64,000 nt of DNA from Desulfonatronovibrio magnus (GCF_000934755.1 NZ_JYNP01000005.1:124001-188000); one strand, 5' to 3'. Counted from the stretch's first letter, positions 43,626-53,045 are shown. Notes: generated by a model not told the origin, from the letters alone. A program made the numbers and translations.

Positions 43626-44297
43626 TTGGGTCATCATGGCTGGCAGTTTTTTTTTGCCCTGCTTTCCCTGACCAGGCTCAGTCTGTATCTTGGTTTGCTG
43701 GACAGGCCGCTGGTGGCTGGTTTCCTGATTTCCATCCTTACTGGTGATATCTTTCCGGCCATGTACATCGCTGTTTTTTTCGAGCTCCTCTGGCTGGACA
43801 GAATTCCAACCGGCACTTTTATCCCTCCCAACTCCCTGTTTTGTACTGTCTCAACTATCCTCATGGTTCAAACCTTTGGTCTTAGCCACACTTCACAGAT
43901 TTTTCCCATCATGGTCATTACTATTCCTGTAGCATATTTTTGTTCATGGTTGGAAAGCGCGCATAGAATAACCCAGAATAGAAACTATAATATCATTTTG
44001 CAGCAGAGCAGGAAAACTGCGGCACGCTATAAGCCTGGCATCATGATCGGCAAGGCTCTGCTTCAAATGTTCTGCCTTTATCTTTTGGTCGGCATCACAG
44101 GCATGTACGTAATGTTCCTGATTATTGACAGAGGGATCGCACTTTTACCCATGGATGAAGCTCTGGCCTGGCCACACCTGATACTTCTGGCAGCTATCAG
44201 CGCTCTTGCTGCCTTGCGGGTAAAAAAAGCCTATATTTCACTGGTAATTGTCATTACGGGAGTTACGACCTGGTTTTTCTGGCAGACTATGGTATAG
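43626..44297 (+). CDS. PTS EIIC component, mannose family (start region disrupted)
   Basis: EIIC is the membrane channel of a mannose-type PTS. The contiguous frame gives 223 residues from TTG 43626 with several membrane segments and the conserved LLDRPLVAGFLISILTGDIFPAMYIAVFFELLWLDRIPTGT-type core (residues 24 onward). The better start is ATG 43597, with AGG 7 bases before it and overlapping the EIIB stop, but that frame needs a -1 shift at the nine T at 43647-43655. Read that way, the first membrane helix is complete. No EIID gene follows. Confidence 0.8.
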   Translation: MGHHGWQFFFALLSLTRLSLYLGLLDRPLVAGFLISILTGDIFPAMYIAVFFELLWLDRIPTGTFIPPNSLFCTVSTILMVQTFGLSHTSQIFPIMVITIPVAYFCSWLESAHRITQNRNYNIILQQSRKTAARYKPGIMIGKALLQMFCLYLLVGITGMYVMFLIIDRGIALLPMDEALAWPHLILLAAISALAALRVKKAYISLVIVITGVTTWFFWQTMV

Positions 44298-44396
44298 TCT
44301 GGGACATATATCTGCATGCAAAGAACAAAATATTACTGATGAACAGATGATTAGTCCGCCCAACTCAAGATCTGACACTGGAACATGTATTGATGC

Positions 44397-45233
44397 ATGA
44401 AGCTAAATACCTATGAACATTTAATAAAATCGCATAATTCAGCAAAAAAATTTTTGTTGAAATTTTGCTGGAAAAACCACCAGAGATATTGCCCCAGATG
44501 CTCCTGTCGAAAGGTTTACAGTTTGGAGTCTGGCAGACGACGCTGTTCCAAGTGCGGATACACTTTTCACGACTTCAGTCGCAGATTTTTGAATTTTGCC
44601 AGGCTCTCCCCAAGACAATGGCTCAGATTTATCAAGCTGTTTGAGCTTGAAGTGGATCCTGAGATGATGTCTTCTCAGCTGAACTTGAGCTATAACTCCA
44701 TCCGCAAAACACTCAATATCTCACGACTTTCTCTTCTCGCAGGATCCTTGGATGGTCCGCTCATCATCCGTAACTTTAATCTTGTGTCCCTTCTTCGCGG
44801 AGAGTCCTCTCCAGCCATCCCTTCTCCGGTTCTGGGTATCCTGCCCCTGCAGGACAAGGTATATATAGATTTTCTCTGGGATATCGATCTTGAGACACTG
44901 CTGCATTTCAAGCTGAACTTTCACTTGCAGACAAGGCATATGGGGCGCATTGTCTATACTGCTCCCTACAAGAAGTATTTAAGCTTGGTAGCCTGGGATG
45001 ACGGGTTGATGGCAAGGCATAAAAAAGGGAAACTATCGGACAAGCTACCCATTGAAACAGACCGATGGTTCTGGGCCTATTCCAAGCCCAAGCTTGAAAG
45101 GTTCAGGACGGTCAACCCCTTGAGGTTTCTGCTTTACCTGAAAGAGCTTGAGTTCAGATTCAATCATCGCACTCTGGATATGTTTCCTGTGCTGTGTGCC
45201 CATCTATGTGAGTTTGTGCCAGATCTTGAATAA
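44397..45233 (+). CDS. IS1595-like transposase-derived protein, catalytic residues apparently lost
   Basis: The 278-residue protein keeps the layout of an IS1595/ISXO2-type transposase: an N-terminal zinc ribbon (CPRCSCRK...CSKCGYTF, about 32-57), a helix-turn-helix-like part (DPEMMSSQLNLSYNSIRKTL), a core with SPVLGILPLQDKVYID, and the family ending YLKELEFRFNHR. At the positions where the family has acidic catalytic residues I read IIRNFN, YTAPYKKY and ETDRWFW instead of V-E-x-D-E, Y-S-D and G-I-E-N-F-W. The frame is intact and no terminal repeats flank it, so it may be a domesticated DNA-binding protein. Confidence 0.65.
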   Translation: MKLNTYEHLIKSHNSAKKFLLKFCWKNHQRYCPRCSCRKVYSLESGRRRCSKCGYTFHDFSRRFLNFARLSPRQWLRFIKLFELEVDPEMMSSQLNLSYNSIRKTLNISRLSLLAGSLDGPLIIRNFNLVSLLRGESSPAIPSPVLGILPLQDKVYIDFLWDIDLETLLHFKLNFHLQTRHMGRIVYTAPYKKYLSLVAWDDGLMARHKKGKLSDKLPIETDRWFWAYSKPKLERFRTVNPLRFLLYLKELEFRFNHRTLDMFPVLCAHLCEFVPDLE

Positions 45234-45243
45234 AAAAAATATT

Positions 45244-45585
45244 TTGACATTTCCCCCCAGCTCACTCATCAGTTACAATAAGAGACAGGCAGGAAGGCTT
45301 GAAGGCAAGTTTTCCGTTATATTGCCTCAAGGTATTTTAAACGTTGAACATGGCCTGGTCTGGTTTTGTAAAACCATCACCCAAACGCATAAGGTTATTA
45401 CTATGCACAACCCATTACTGCCTTTTTTCGGACTTGGCTTTGATATGACCCCGGCAGTTCTGACCGCTGGGCAGATAAGTCTGGTTCGAGTAGCCGTCGA
45501 GAACAAGGCACACTTAGAAATGGAGTTTTCCCCCTGGGGTTTTGATCTGCTCATGCACCTCAGCAGGGAAACCAACGGAACTTAA
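45244..45585 (+). CDS. Hypothetical protein upstream of formate dehydrogenase
   Basis: The frame is open from inside the preceding gene. The first start outside it is TTG 45244, giving 113 residues with no domain I recognise. Internal sequence such as GILNVEHGLVWFCKTITQTHKVITMHNPLLPFF looks protein-like in composition. The stop is 25 bases before the formate dehydrogenase start. No strong ribosome binding site fits TTG 45244. AGGAAGG at 45291 would suit a later start. Confidence 0.4.
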   Translation: MTFPPSSLISYNKRQAGRLEGKFSVILPQGILNVEHGLVWFCKTITQTHKVITMHNPLLPFFGLGFDMTPAVLTAGQISLVRVAVENKAHLEMEFSPWGFDLLMHLSRETNGT

Positions 45586-45610
45586 TTTTTATCAACTTGC
45601 AGGAGGAAGT

Positions 45611-48600
45611 ATGAAATTAGGCCGAAGAGAATTCATCCAACTGTCGGCTACAGCCACTGCTGTAACCGCATTTGGCGGACTGGGCTTCAATCTTAAGCCC
45701 ATGGAAGCCGAAGCTCAATTGCTGCCCATAAGCTGGGCCAAGGAAAGCACCACCATCTGCTGCTACTGTTCAGTGGGTTGTGGGCTTATAGTACACACCG
45801 CAAAAGAAGGTCCAGGACGCATCATCAATACAGAAGGTGACCCGGACCATCCCATCAATGAAGGCACGCTCTGCGCCAAAGGTGCATCAGTTTATCAATT
45901 GGCAGAAAATGACCAGCGCGTAACCACAGTCCTTTACAGAGCTCCCAAAAGCGCTAAATGGGAAGAAAAATCCTGGGACTGGGCTCTTGACCGCATTGCC
46001 AGAAAAATCAAAGACACCCGCGACCAGACTTTTACTGAGAAAAATGATCAGGGCCAGGAAGTTAATCGCTGTAACGGCATCGCTTCAGCTGGATCTGCAG
46101 CCTTGGATAACGAAGAATTGTGGCCATACCAGGCCATGCTCAGATCTCTTGGTCTAATTTATATTGAGCACCAGGCGCGGATTTGACACAGCGCAACAGT
46201 TGCGGCTCTGGCAGAGTCGTTCGGACGCGGTGCAATGACCAATCACTGGATTGACTTAAAAAACAGTGACTGTATTTTAATGATGGGCAGTAATCCTGCT
46301 GAAAATCATCCTGTATCTTTCAAGTGGGTGCTCAAGGCCAAAGACAAGGGTGCAAAGCTGATCCATGTGGATCCAAGGTATACCAGGACTACAACTCAGT
46401 CACATCTGTATGTACCTCTAAGATCAGGCTCCGACCTGGCCTTCTTGGGGGGCATGGTTAAGTATATCTTAGATAATGATCACTACTTCAAAGATTATGT
46501 TGTCAATTATACTAACGCATCTTTTCTTGTAGGCCGAAAATTCAGCTTTAATGATGGACTGTTTTCAGGTTTTGATCCCAGAACATCTACTTACGACAAG
46601 TCATACTGGGCTTTTGACACCGACAGCAAGGGTGTGCCAAAAAGAGACAACTCTCTTAAAAATGAGCGATGTGTTTTTAATCTTCTGAAAAAACATTTTG
46701 AGCGTTATGATCTGGAGACTGTCTCCCAGGTAACAGGCACTTCAAAAGAAGAACTGCTTAGCGTGTATCAGGCCTATACTGAAACCAGACAGCCTGACAA
46801 GGCCGGAACCATCATGTACGCCATGGGCTGGACCCAGCATACTACAGGCGTGCAGATTATCAGGACCATGAGTATTGTGCAGCTTCTGCTGGGCAACATG
46901 GGCGTAGCTGGAGGCGGGGTCAATGCCTTGCGCGGTGAGTCCAATGTACAGGGCTCTACAGATCAGGCCCTGCTGTATCATATCATCCCAGGCTATAATC
47001 CTGCTCCCCGGGCAAATATGCCCACTCTAAGCGATTACAACAAGGCGACCACACCTCAAAGCAATGATCCCAAAAGTGCCAATTGGTGGCAGAACAGGCC
47101 TAAATACATAGCCAGCCTGCTCAAGGCCATGTATCCAGAGACTGATCTTGCTCAGGCGTACAGATTCATGCCCAAACTGGATGTTGGTCAGGACGCATCA
47201 TTTCTGGTGATGTTTGATGAAATGCTTAAGGGTAACCTTAAAGGCTTTCTGTGCTGGGGCCAGAATCTTGCCGGATGCTTGTCTGATTCCAATAAAAACC
47301 GGGAAGCCATGACCAAGCTGGACTGGATGGTTGTTGTCAATATATTCCACAATGAAACATCATCATTCTGGAAAGGACCAGGTATGAACCCTGAGGAAAT
47401 TGACACTGAAGTCTTTTTCCTGCCGTGTGCTGTATTTATGGAAAAGGAAGGTTCCATTACCAATTCAGGACGCTGGATGCAATGGAGATATGAAGCTGCA
47501 AAACCGCTGGGCAACACTTGGCATGATGGAGATATCATGTATGCCCTGGCGGAAAGGCTGAAAACTTTGTACCGCAGGGATGGAGGCCAGTATCCGGAAC
47601 CACTGTTAAGTCTTAATACCAAACAATGGGTTGATGACACCGGACACTTTGATCCACATAAAGTTGCCAAGCTCATCAATGGTTACTTTCTGAAGGATAC
47701 CACCATAGGCAATACTGTATACAAAGCAGGTACTCAGGTGCCAAGTTTTGCCATGCTGCAGGACGATGGGTCCACCTGTTCCGGCAACTGGATATACTGC
47801 GGTTCCTATACAGAGCAGGGCAATATGGCTGCCAGACGCGATAAAACACAGACAGACATGCAGGCTAACATTGGACTGTTTCCCAATTGGTCATGGGCCT
47901 GGCCTGTTAATCGAAGAATCATTTATAACCGTGCATCGTGTGACCCAACTGGTAAGCCCTATGCTCCTGAGAAAGCAGTTGTATCCTGGGATGGTTCAGC
48001 GTGGCAGGGTGATGTCCCTGACGGTGGATGGAAACCAGGTGAAAAACATCCTTTTATCATGCGCCCTCAAGGACTTGGGCAGATATTCGGACCCGGCCTT
48101 AATGATGGTCCTTTTCCGGAATATTATGAGCCGCTGGAATGTCCTTTTGAAGAGCATCCTTTTTCCAGTGTGCTGCATAATCCCACTGCGCTTACTTTTG
48201 AGATGGATAAAATTGCAAGTTGCGATCCGAGATATCCATTTGTCTGCTCAACATACCGGGTAACAGAACACTGGCAGACTGGATTGATGACCCGCTGGAC
48301 ACCCTGGCTGCTTGAGGCTGAGCCGCAGAACTTTGTAGAGTTGAGTCCGGAACTGGCAGTGCTGCGGGGTATTGAAAACGGTGATATGTGTATTGTGGAA
48401 ACTGTACGTGGCCAGATAGAGGCTGTGGCCATAGTCACAAAAAGGGTTAAACCCTTCCAGGTAATGGGACAGACCATTCATCAGATAGGAGTGCCTTTTC
48501 ATTATGGATGGGTGCATCCAAAGTACGGAGGTGACTCAGCCAACCTGCTTACACCTTCTGTTGGTGATCCCAATACCAGTATTCCCCAGACCAAGGCCTT

Positions 48601-48625
48601 CATGGCAAATGTGCGAAAAAAGTAA
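45611..48625 (+). CDS. fdhA: Formate dehydrogenase alpha subunit, selenocysteine-containing
   Basis: This periplasmic molybdopterin enzyme oxidises formate to CO2. Translation runs from ATG 45611 (AGGAGG before it) through an in-frame TGA at 46184-46186, read as selenocysteine 192, to 48625, giving 1004 residues. The context HQARI-U-HSATVAALAESFGRG matches Sec formate dehydrogenases. The N-terminus has a Tat signal (GRREFIQL) and a 4Fe-4S site (CCYCSVGC...C). The remainder carries the molybdopterin domains (MMGSNPAENHP, GWTQHTTGVQ). The Fe-S subunit follows. SelA, SelB and tRNA-Sec must be encoded elsewhere. Confidence 0.96.
46187..46219 (+). promoter_or_regulatory. Bacterial SECIS element
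   Basis: Starting 16 bases after the TGA, CGGCTCT (46203-46209) pairs over its full 7 bases (one G-U) with AGAGTCG (46213-46219), leaving a GGC loop. Position and size fit the SelB-binding hairpin that directs selenocysteine insertion. Confidence 0.85.
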
Positions 48626-48638
48626 GGAGGAGTGAAAC

Positions 48639-49361
48639 ATGGATGGAAAAGGATTTTTTATAGATCTTACGAAATGCACAGCCTGCCGTGGATGTCAGGT
48701 TGCATGCAAGCAGTGGCATAAGCTGCCGGCTGAGGAAACCCGCAACTGGGGCTCACACCAGAATCCCAGAGATCTGTCCTTCATAACCTATAAGCTGGTA
48801 TTCATGAAGGAAATCGAAGAAAACGATAAACTGAAAAACTGGCTGTTTTTTCCTGACCAGTGCAGGCATTGCCTTAGCCCTCCATGTAAAATGGTGGGTG
48901 ACATGGATGATGAAAAGGCTATTTTGGAAGACTGGAATACAGGGGCAATTCTGTTTACTCAGCGTACTCAGAATCTATTCTTTGACGAGATTCGCAACTC
49001 ATGTCCTTATGATATTCCCAGGGAAAATGAAGAAAGCCTGATTATGTCCAAGTGCGATATGTGCAATGACCGTGTGATGAATGGATTAGTACCTGCCTGT
49101 GTTAAGAGTTGTCCTACCGGCACCATGAACTTTGGTGACCTTGACGACATGAAAGAGCTGGCAGAAGAAAGGCTGGCAGAGGTTAAAAAGGTTTACCCCA
49201 ATGCAGTGCTGGGCGACCCCAATGCAGTGCGAGTGATTTACCTCTTCCACGAACAGCCAAGGCAGTTTCATCCCAGGGCTGTGGCAGACGCCGGGCCAAG
49301 ACGCTATACCCGTAAGCAGGCATTGGCCAGATTGTTCAGGCCTGCAGGTAGAGTGAGCTAA
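48639..49361 (+). CDS. fdhB: Formate dehydrogenase Fe-S (beta) subunit
   Basis: The 240-residue electron-transfer subunit has four cysteine groups for 4Fe-4S clusters: CTACRGCQVAC, CRHCLSPPC, a CPYDIPR site, and CDMCNDR with CVKSCP. It lacks the C-terminal membrane helix of E. coli FdnH, so the FdhAB pair looks soluble and periplasmic, exported by the alpha-subunit Tat signal. In sulfate reducers such enzymes usually reduce cytochrome c3. AAGGAGG precedes the ATG. No gamma subunit, fdhD or fdhE is adjacent. Confidence 0.95.
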   Translation: MDGKGFFIDLTKCTACRGCQVACKQWHKLPAEETRNWGSHQNPRDLSFITYKLVFMKEIEENDKLKNWLFFPDQCRHCLSPPCKMVGDMDDEKAILEDWNTGAILFTQRTQNLFFDEIRNSCPYDIPRENEESLIMSKCDMCNDRVMNGLVPACVKSCPTGTMNFGDLDDMKELAEERLAEVKKVYPNAVLGDPNAVRVIYLFHEQPRQFHPRAVADAGPRRYTRKQALARLFRPAGRVS

Positions 49362-49413
49362 CTGACTGACCCTCCTCCCGGTCCGGAATGAGTATATCAA
49401 TTCCGGGCAGGTT

Positions 49414-49462
49414 CTCCACTTCCGGAAGCGCTGGGTGGCGCTTCCGGAGTGGAGTTAAAATT
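49414..49462. terminator. Strong terminator between fdhB and amidohydrolase
   Basis: CTCCACTTCCGGAAGCGC (49414-49431) pairs with the complementary arm at 49437-49454 with a single bulged T, followed by TTAAAATTTTT. It separates the convergent genes and can serve the plus strand. The minus-strand gene ends one base away. Confidence 0.88.
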
Positions 49463-50246
49463 TTTCTAAAATTCTCGCCCCGTTGCTGAGCACGGTCTCA
49501 AGTTCTTTTGAAGACAGGCAGGCCTTAGTGTTGAGCAGTTCTATTTCCTTTCCGGGATCAAAAAGCGGATAATCACTTCCAAAAAGTATCCTTTCCAAAG
49601 AATGTTTTTTAAGTATTTTCATTAGCAACTCTCGAGAGATGAAAGGCAGACTGCTGGAAGTATCTAAGAATACATCAGTTCCTGCTAAAAAGTGCAAGGC
49701 ATGATCCCAATGCAGATATCCGCCAAGATGAGCGGCAACTATTACCAGGTCAGGAAAGTTTTTTCGGATGACAGCAAGTTTTCCTGGGCTGGATGGATTT
49801 TGATCCGGAGGAAGTCTGTCTCCCACATGAAACATAAGAATGAATCTGTTTCCGACAGCTTCGAATATAGGACTCAATAAAGGATCAGCAAGATCATAGC
49901 CTTGGAAGTCAGGATGAAATTTAAGGCCGATAATGCTGTTTTGCTCTAAGCGCTCCAATTCATTTTCCCAGTCTTTGAATCCAGGGTGAAGAGTACCAAA
50001 AGCTTGCAGCTGAGTGTAGGTTTTATTCAGGTGCATGGACCAGTTGTTGGCTGGGATGACCTGGTCAGGAGTTGTTGCGGCAGTAAGAACAACAGCCCTT
50101 TTAATCCCGGACATATCTAAACGCATCAGCAGATCATCAGTAAGTCCTGTGCCAACGGGCTGAATTCCATAGTGCAGTTGGAGATGGTCCAGCACCTTGT
50201 CAGCGATTTTGGGATGAAAAATATGAGTATGAAAATCTGTATACAT
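49455..50246 (-). CDS. Amidohydrolase-family metal-dependent hydrolase
   Basis: The 263-residue TIM-barrel protein has the N-terminal metal motif DFHTHIFHP (H-x-H), then LKFHPDFQGY, VAAHLGG and the C-terminal FGSDYPLFDP with the catalytic Asp. This is the Amidohydrolase_2 pattern. The substrate is unknown. It is cytoplasmic and stands alone between the formate dehydrogenase terminator and a divergent small gene. Confidence 0.85.
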   Translation of the reverse strand: MYTDFHTHIFHPKIADKVLDHLQLHYGIQPVGTGLTDDLLMRLDMSGIKRAVVLTAATTPDQVIPANNWSMHLNKTYTQLQAFGTLHPGFKDWENELERLEQNSIIGLKFHPDFQGYDLADPLLSPIFEAVGNRFILMFHVGDRLPPDQNPSSPGKLAVIRKNFPDLVIVAAHLGGYLHWDHALHFLAGTDVFLDTSSSLPFISRELLMKILKKHSLERILFGSDYPLFDPGKEIELLNTKACLSSKELETVLSNGARILEKF

Positions 50247-50360
50247 ATACGGGACTTCACCAAGTTTAAATTTATTATCACATTTTCTGCTGTCAGTAGC
50301 ATACAGTTCGCACAGAGTGCAAGGCTGGTTCAGTTATCCTGATACAAAGTTCCAGCCAGC

Positions 50361-50388
50361 TTGACATAGTTGTAAAGTTTAGTATGCT
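50361..50388 (+). promoter_or_regulatory. Promoter for the 104-residue gene at 50396
   Basis: TTGACA (50361-50366), a 16-base spacer and TATGCT (50383-50388) form a good sigma-70-type promoter. The expected start site is about 50395, so the mRNA would begin at or within a base or two of the ATG. Confidence 0.6.
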
Positions 50389-50395
50389 ATAAGAT

Positions 50396-50710
50396 ATGAT
50401 TTCCAAAAGCAATATTATTCCTGCTGTGCTGGAACGGCTCGCAAGTATGCCCGTTGGGCACTACTTAGACGTACGAACCTACAAACGCAACCGATATGTA
50501 TTTTTTGTCAAAAAAGATGAGGATAGCTATCTAATTATTGAAAACGGCTTTTTTCACGAACGGTTTGACAATGTACCTTTCAAGAAAATTAAGAAATTAT
50601 TCAAAACTTTGCTGAAAAAAGAATTTCCCCGCAGCACCAAGGTAAGGGTATACAATATGGGAGAATATCACGAAGAAGCGGCGGAGAATATCGAGCGTAA
50701 GGTGCTCTAA
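50396..50710 (+). CDS. Small protein of unknown function
   Basis: The 104-residue soluble protein is rich in Lys/Arg and aromatic residues (RTYKRNRYVFFVKKDEDSYLI). I do not recognise a family. No Shine-Dalgarno sequence precedes the ATG, and the promoter lies so close that the message should be leaderless. It is convergent with cbiE, 27 bases away. Confidence 0.65.
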   Translation: MISKSNIIPAVLERLASMPVGHYLDVRTYKRNRYVFFVKKDEDSYLIIENGFFHERFDNVPFKKIKKLFKTLLKKEFPRSTKVRVYNMGEYHEEAAENIERKVL

Positions 50711-50737
50711 GCCAGGTGAGCTATTATTAGTGTCCTG

Positions 50738-51403
50738 CTACTTCACTACCAGCAGAGCAGCGCTTGAGATATTCTGATGAAAGTCTTCAGTACAGCGAAG
50801 CTCATGGATTTCTTCACTTTCCATTCCCAGATTCTGCAGAAGATACACCTTTTTTTTGCGCATTGTCATTTCCAGTAATGGAGCGAGTTCACTTAGATTA
50901 TTTCCCAGCATAATAAATAGTGGATTATTGCTGTTGATTTTTGAGGCAATTGTGGAAACAGGCCTGCCATGAACACTTAAGACCTGCGATCTACTCCAGT
51001 CTAAGCAAAGCCTGGCCGCTGCCAGCTGAACTGAGCTGATGCCTGGAATGACCCTGCATCTTTCCGGACCAAGTCGTTCTGTAATTATCCTGCTCAAGCT
51101 GAAGCATCCGGGGTCTCCACTGACCAGGACGGTTGTACGTTTTTTATTGTGAAGCTGCTGTTCAATGTCCTTCAGGGTGTCAGCAATGTTTTGGGCCGGG
51201 TAAATGACCTGTCCGTTAATTTCAGCAAACAGACGGACCAGCCTGGGAGGTCCAATAACTACTTCTGCCATGCGGACTTCCTGTTGGGCCTGATAAGTAA
51301 GATATTCTTCAGAACCAGGTCCACATCCGACAATGACTACTTTTTTCTGCTGCAAACTCTCACACAAATTTGTTTTAAAAAAAACTTCGGCCTGAGATTT
51401 CAA
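50738..51403 (-). CDS. cbiE: Precorrin-6Y C5,15-methyltransferase, CbiE subunit
   Basis: CbiE methylates the corrin ring during cobalamin synthesis and is often paired with the decarboxylating CbiT. The 221 residues show the SAM-dependent tetrapyrrole methylase motifs VVIVGCGPGSEEYLT near the N-terminus, SGDPGCFSLSRII, and PGISSVQLAAARL. No CbiT domain is fused or adjacent. The start is a TTG that overlaps the transglutaminase stop (TTGA), an odd pairing of functions within one transcript. Confidence 0.88.
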   Translation of the reverse strand: MKSQAEVFFKTNLCESLQQKKVVIVGCGPGSEEYLTYQAQQEVRMAEVVIGPPRLVRLFAEINGQVIYPAQNIADTLKDIEQQLHNKKRTTVLVSGDPGCFSLSRIITERLGPERCRVIPGISSVQLAAARLCLDWSRSQVLSVHGRPVSTIASKINSNNPLFIMLGNNLSELAPLLEMTMRKKKVYLLQNLGMESEEIHELRCTEDFHQNISSAALLVVK

Positions 51404-52266
51404 TTACTGTCAAAGCTCCTCATAACCACCTCATGGGTCATGGTGGATGTTGCGCCAGTGCCCCGGATATTTCCGCTAACCGGCATAGTTTGTTCAGGCC
51501 ATGGTGAAGCTGCCAGAGCAATGTGCCGGTCTGCCACAGCCAGGCCGTAAGTTGGGTCGTATCCTCGCCAGCCAATGGCAGGCAGGTAAACCTCTGCCCA
51601 GGCATGGAGTTCTGCCTGAGGCAGGTCAGGGTCACCTTCCTGGTATCCGCTGACAAATCTGGCCGGGATTCCGGCACTGCGACATATTTCAATAAACAAA
51701 ACCGATAAGTCTCTGCATGAGCCTGTTCTGGAGTTCAAAAGTGTGCAGGGAGCAATAATACCGGGAGCTTGCCTTTCCTCTCTTTGAAACTCGGAGAATA
51801 TCCAGGAATTGAGGTTGAGCAGGAACTCAGCAACACTCTCCCGGCTATCTTCAATAAATTGTCTGCTTAGCTTCTGCAGTTCATTTAAGTGATCAACGTG
51901 GTCTGGATACAAGGTTTGCAAACATGACTTGAGGTCAAGTTTTTCTAATGGGCTAAGCTGAACAGGTATGGTTCTGGCATTTACTGGAAGAAAATAGTCA
52001 AAAGGATTTTGCCGCTGGGTCTTAACCCGGCAAATGGAAACTATCTTCAAAGAGTGATGCAGATCATTGAACCATACTTGAGCATATGAGTTTCCCCACA
52101 GATCAAGAGCTTTGGACATGCCGGCAGGTTCAGGGTTAATCTTAAGCCTGTGTTCCAGAATACTCTGGGCTGGATCAGAGCGGGGAAAAAGCCTCAAGGT
52201 GTGAGGTTCAAGGAAAACATTTTTGGAATATTGATAAAAGGTGGTATGGTTAACAGTAAATATCAA
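51400..52266 (-). CDS. Transglutaminase-like cysteine peptidase
   Basis: The 288-residue protein has an N-terminal bacterial transglutaminase beta domain (FTVNHTTFYQYSKNVFLEPHTLRL, about 1-85) and a papain-like transglutaminase core with the catalytic triad in GSCRDLS (Cys), ELHAWAEVY (His) and YDPTYG (Asp). It is known to co-occur with alpha-E, circularly permuted ATP-grasp and Anbu proteins. It starts at TTG, overlapping the Anbu stop by 4 bases (TTGA). Confidence 0.9.
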   Translation of the reverse strand: MIFTVNHTTFYQYSKNVFLEPHTLRLFPRSDPAQSILEHRLKINPEPAGMSKALDLWGNSYAQVWFNDLHHSLKIVSICRVKTQRQNPFDYFLPVNARTIPVQLSPLEKLDLKSCLQTLYPDHVDHLNELQKLSRQFIEDSRESVAEFLLNLNSWIFSEFQREERQAPGIIAPCTLLNSRTGSCRDLSVLFIEICRSAGIPARFVSGYQEGDPDLPQAELHAWAEVYLPAIGWRGYDPTYGLAVADRHIALAASPWPEQTMPVSGNIRGTGATSTMTHEVVMRSFDSN

Positions 52267-53045
52267 ATGACTCTGCCTTGATTTTTGGCTTGCAGGATTT
52301 GTGATTTTTGTACTTTTGTCAGCTTTGCGGCAATGTTATCAATCCATTCTGAAGGTAGTTCATGAACAAGTGAGCGCAGTTTTTCCTGCCACCAGGTGGA
52401 TATTTCAGCAAGGTCTGATTTTTCAAAGCGATGCTCCACAAGCTGGTTGCTGTCCTTATAGTATAAAACAACATCTACAGGAAAATCTACGTCAGAAGCA
52501 CTGATACGTGTGGAATCAAATGCCAGACATCCAACTTTCAGTGCAAAACCGATATTGTCAGTGAACTTAAGAGTTCGATCCAGCACAGGTTTGCCGTATC
52601 CGCTTTCGCCAATTATATGAAAAGGAGTGCCATGGGTAATAATGACCCAGTTGCCTTCAGGGTATATTAGATACAGCTGATGTTCAGCATCGTTTTTGAG
52701 TTGTCCTCCTATGAGGACATGGATGTTGAAGTTCAGGCCGCTACGCTCCAGGTACTCCCGGTCTTCCCCGGCCACCTTTCTGATCTGCTCCGACACAGCA
52801 TTAGCTGCCTTGTACATTCGGTCATAGGGCTCGTCAGCCATGGAAATGGCCTCATCAAGATAGGTCATCACCTTGTCCCGGACAGACCTCAGACCTGAAG
52901 TCATCATAAAGAATGCACCGTAGCCGTTCTCAAAGCTGTAACAGGAAACTTTTGGGGCTGTAGTCAGCTCGTTTCCGGACATGATCCTGGTATCTGCAAT
53001 TCCGACCAGTCCGTCGCTGACAGTAATTCCGAGGCAAAAGGTCAT
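52263..53045 (-). CDS. Anbu proteasome-like peptidase
   Basis: The 260-residue protein begins MTFCLGITVSDGLVGIADTRI, the signature of Anbu, a bacterial relative of proteasome beta subunits. Removal of Met would expose Thr as the N-terminal nucleophile. GGAG precedes the ATG by 8 bases. Anbu proteins assemble into rings or helices in vitro, with no firmly known substrate. Its neighbours (transglutaminase, alpha-E, ATP-grasp) form the partner set predicted by comparative genomics to make and cleave a peptide tag or metabolite. Confidence 0.92.
   Translation of the reverse strand: MTFCLGITVSDGLVGIADTRIMSGNELTTAPKVSCYSFENGYGAFFMMTSGLRSVRDKVMTYLDEAISMADEPYDRMYKAANAVSEQIRKVAGEDREYLERSGLNFNIHVLIGGQLKNDAEHQLYLIYPEGNWVIITHGTPFHIIGESGYGKPVLDRTLKFTDNIGFALKVGCLAFDSTRISASDVDFPVDVVLYYKDSNQLVEHRFEKSDLAEISTWWQEKLRSLVHELPSEWIDNIAAKLTKVQKSQILQAKNQGRVI

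Noticed and set aside
45244-45275. Sigma-70 promoter TTGACA...TACAAT before the formate dehydrogenase
   Set aside because: The spacer is 24 bases, too long for a functional pair.
46184-46234. Formate dehydrogenase alpha subunit as a pseudogene split by a stop codon
   Set aside because: The TGA lies at the conserved selenocysteine position, the frame continues with family sequence, and a SECIS hairpin follows.
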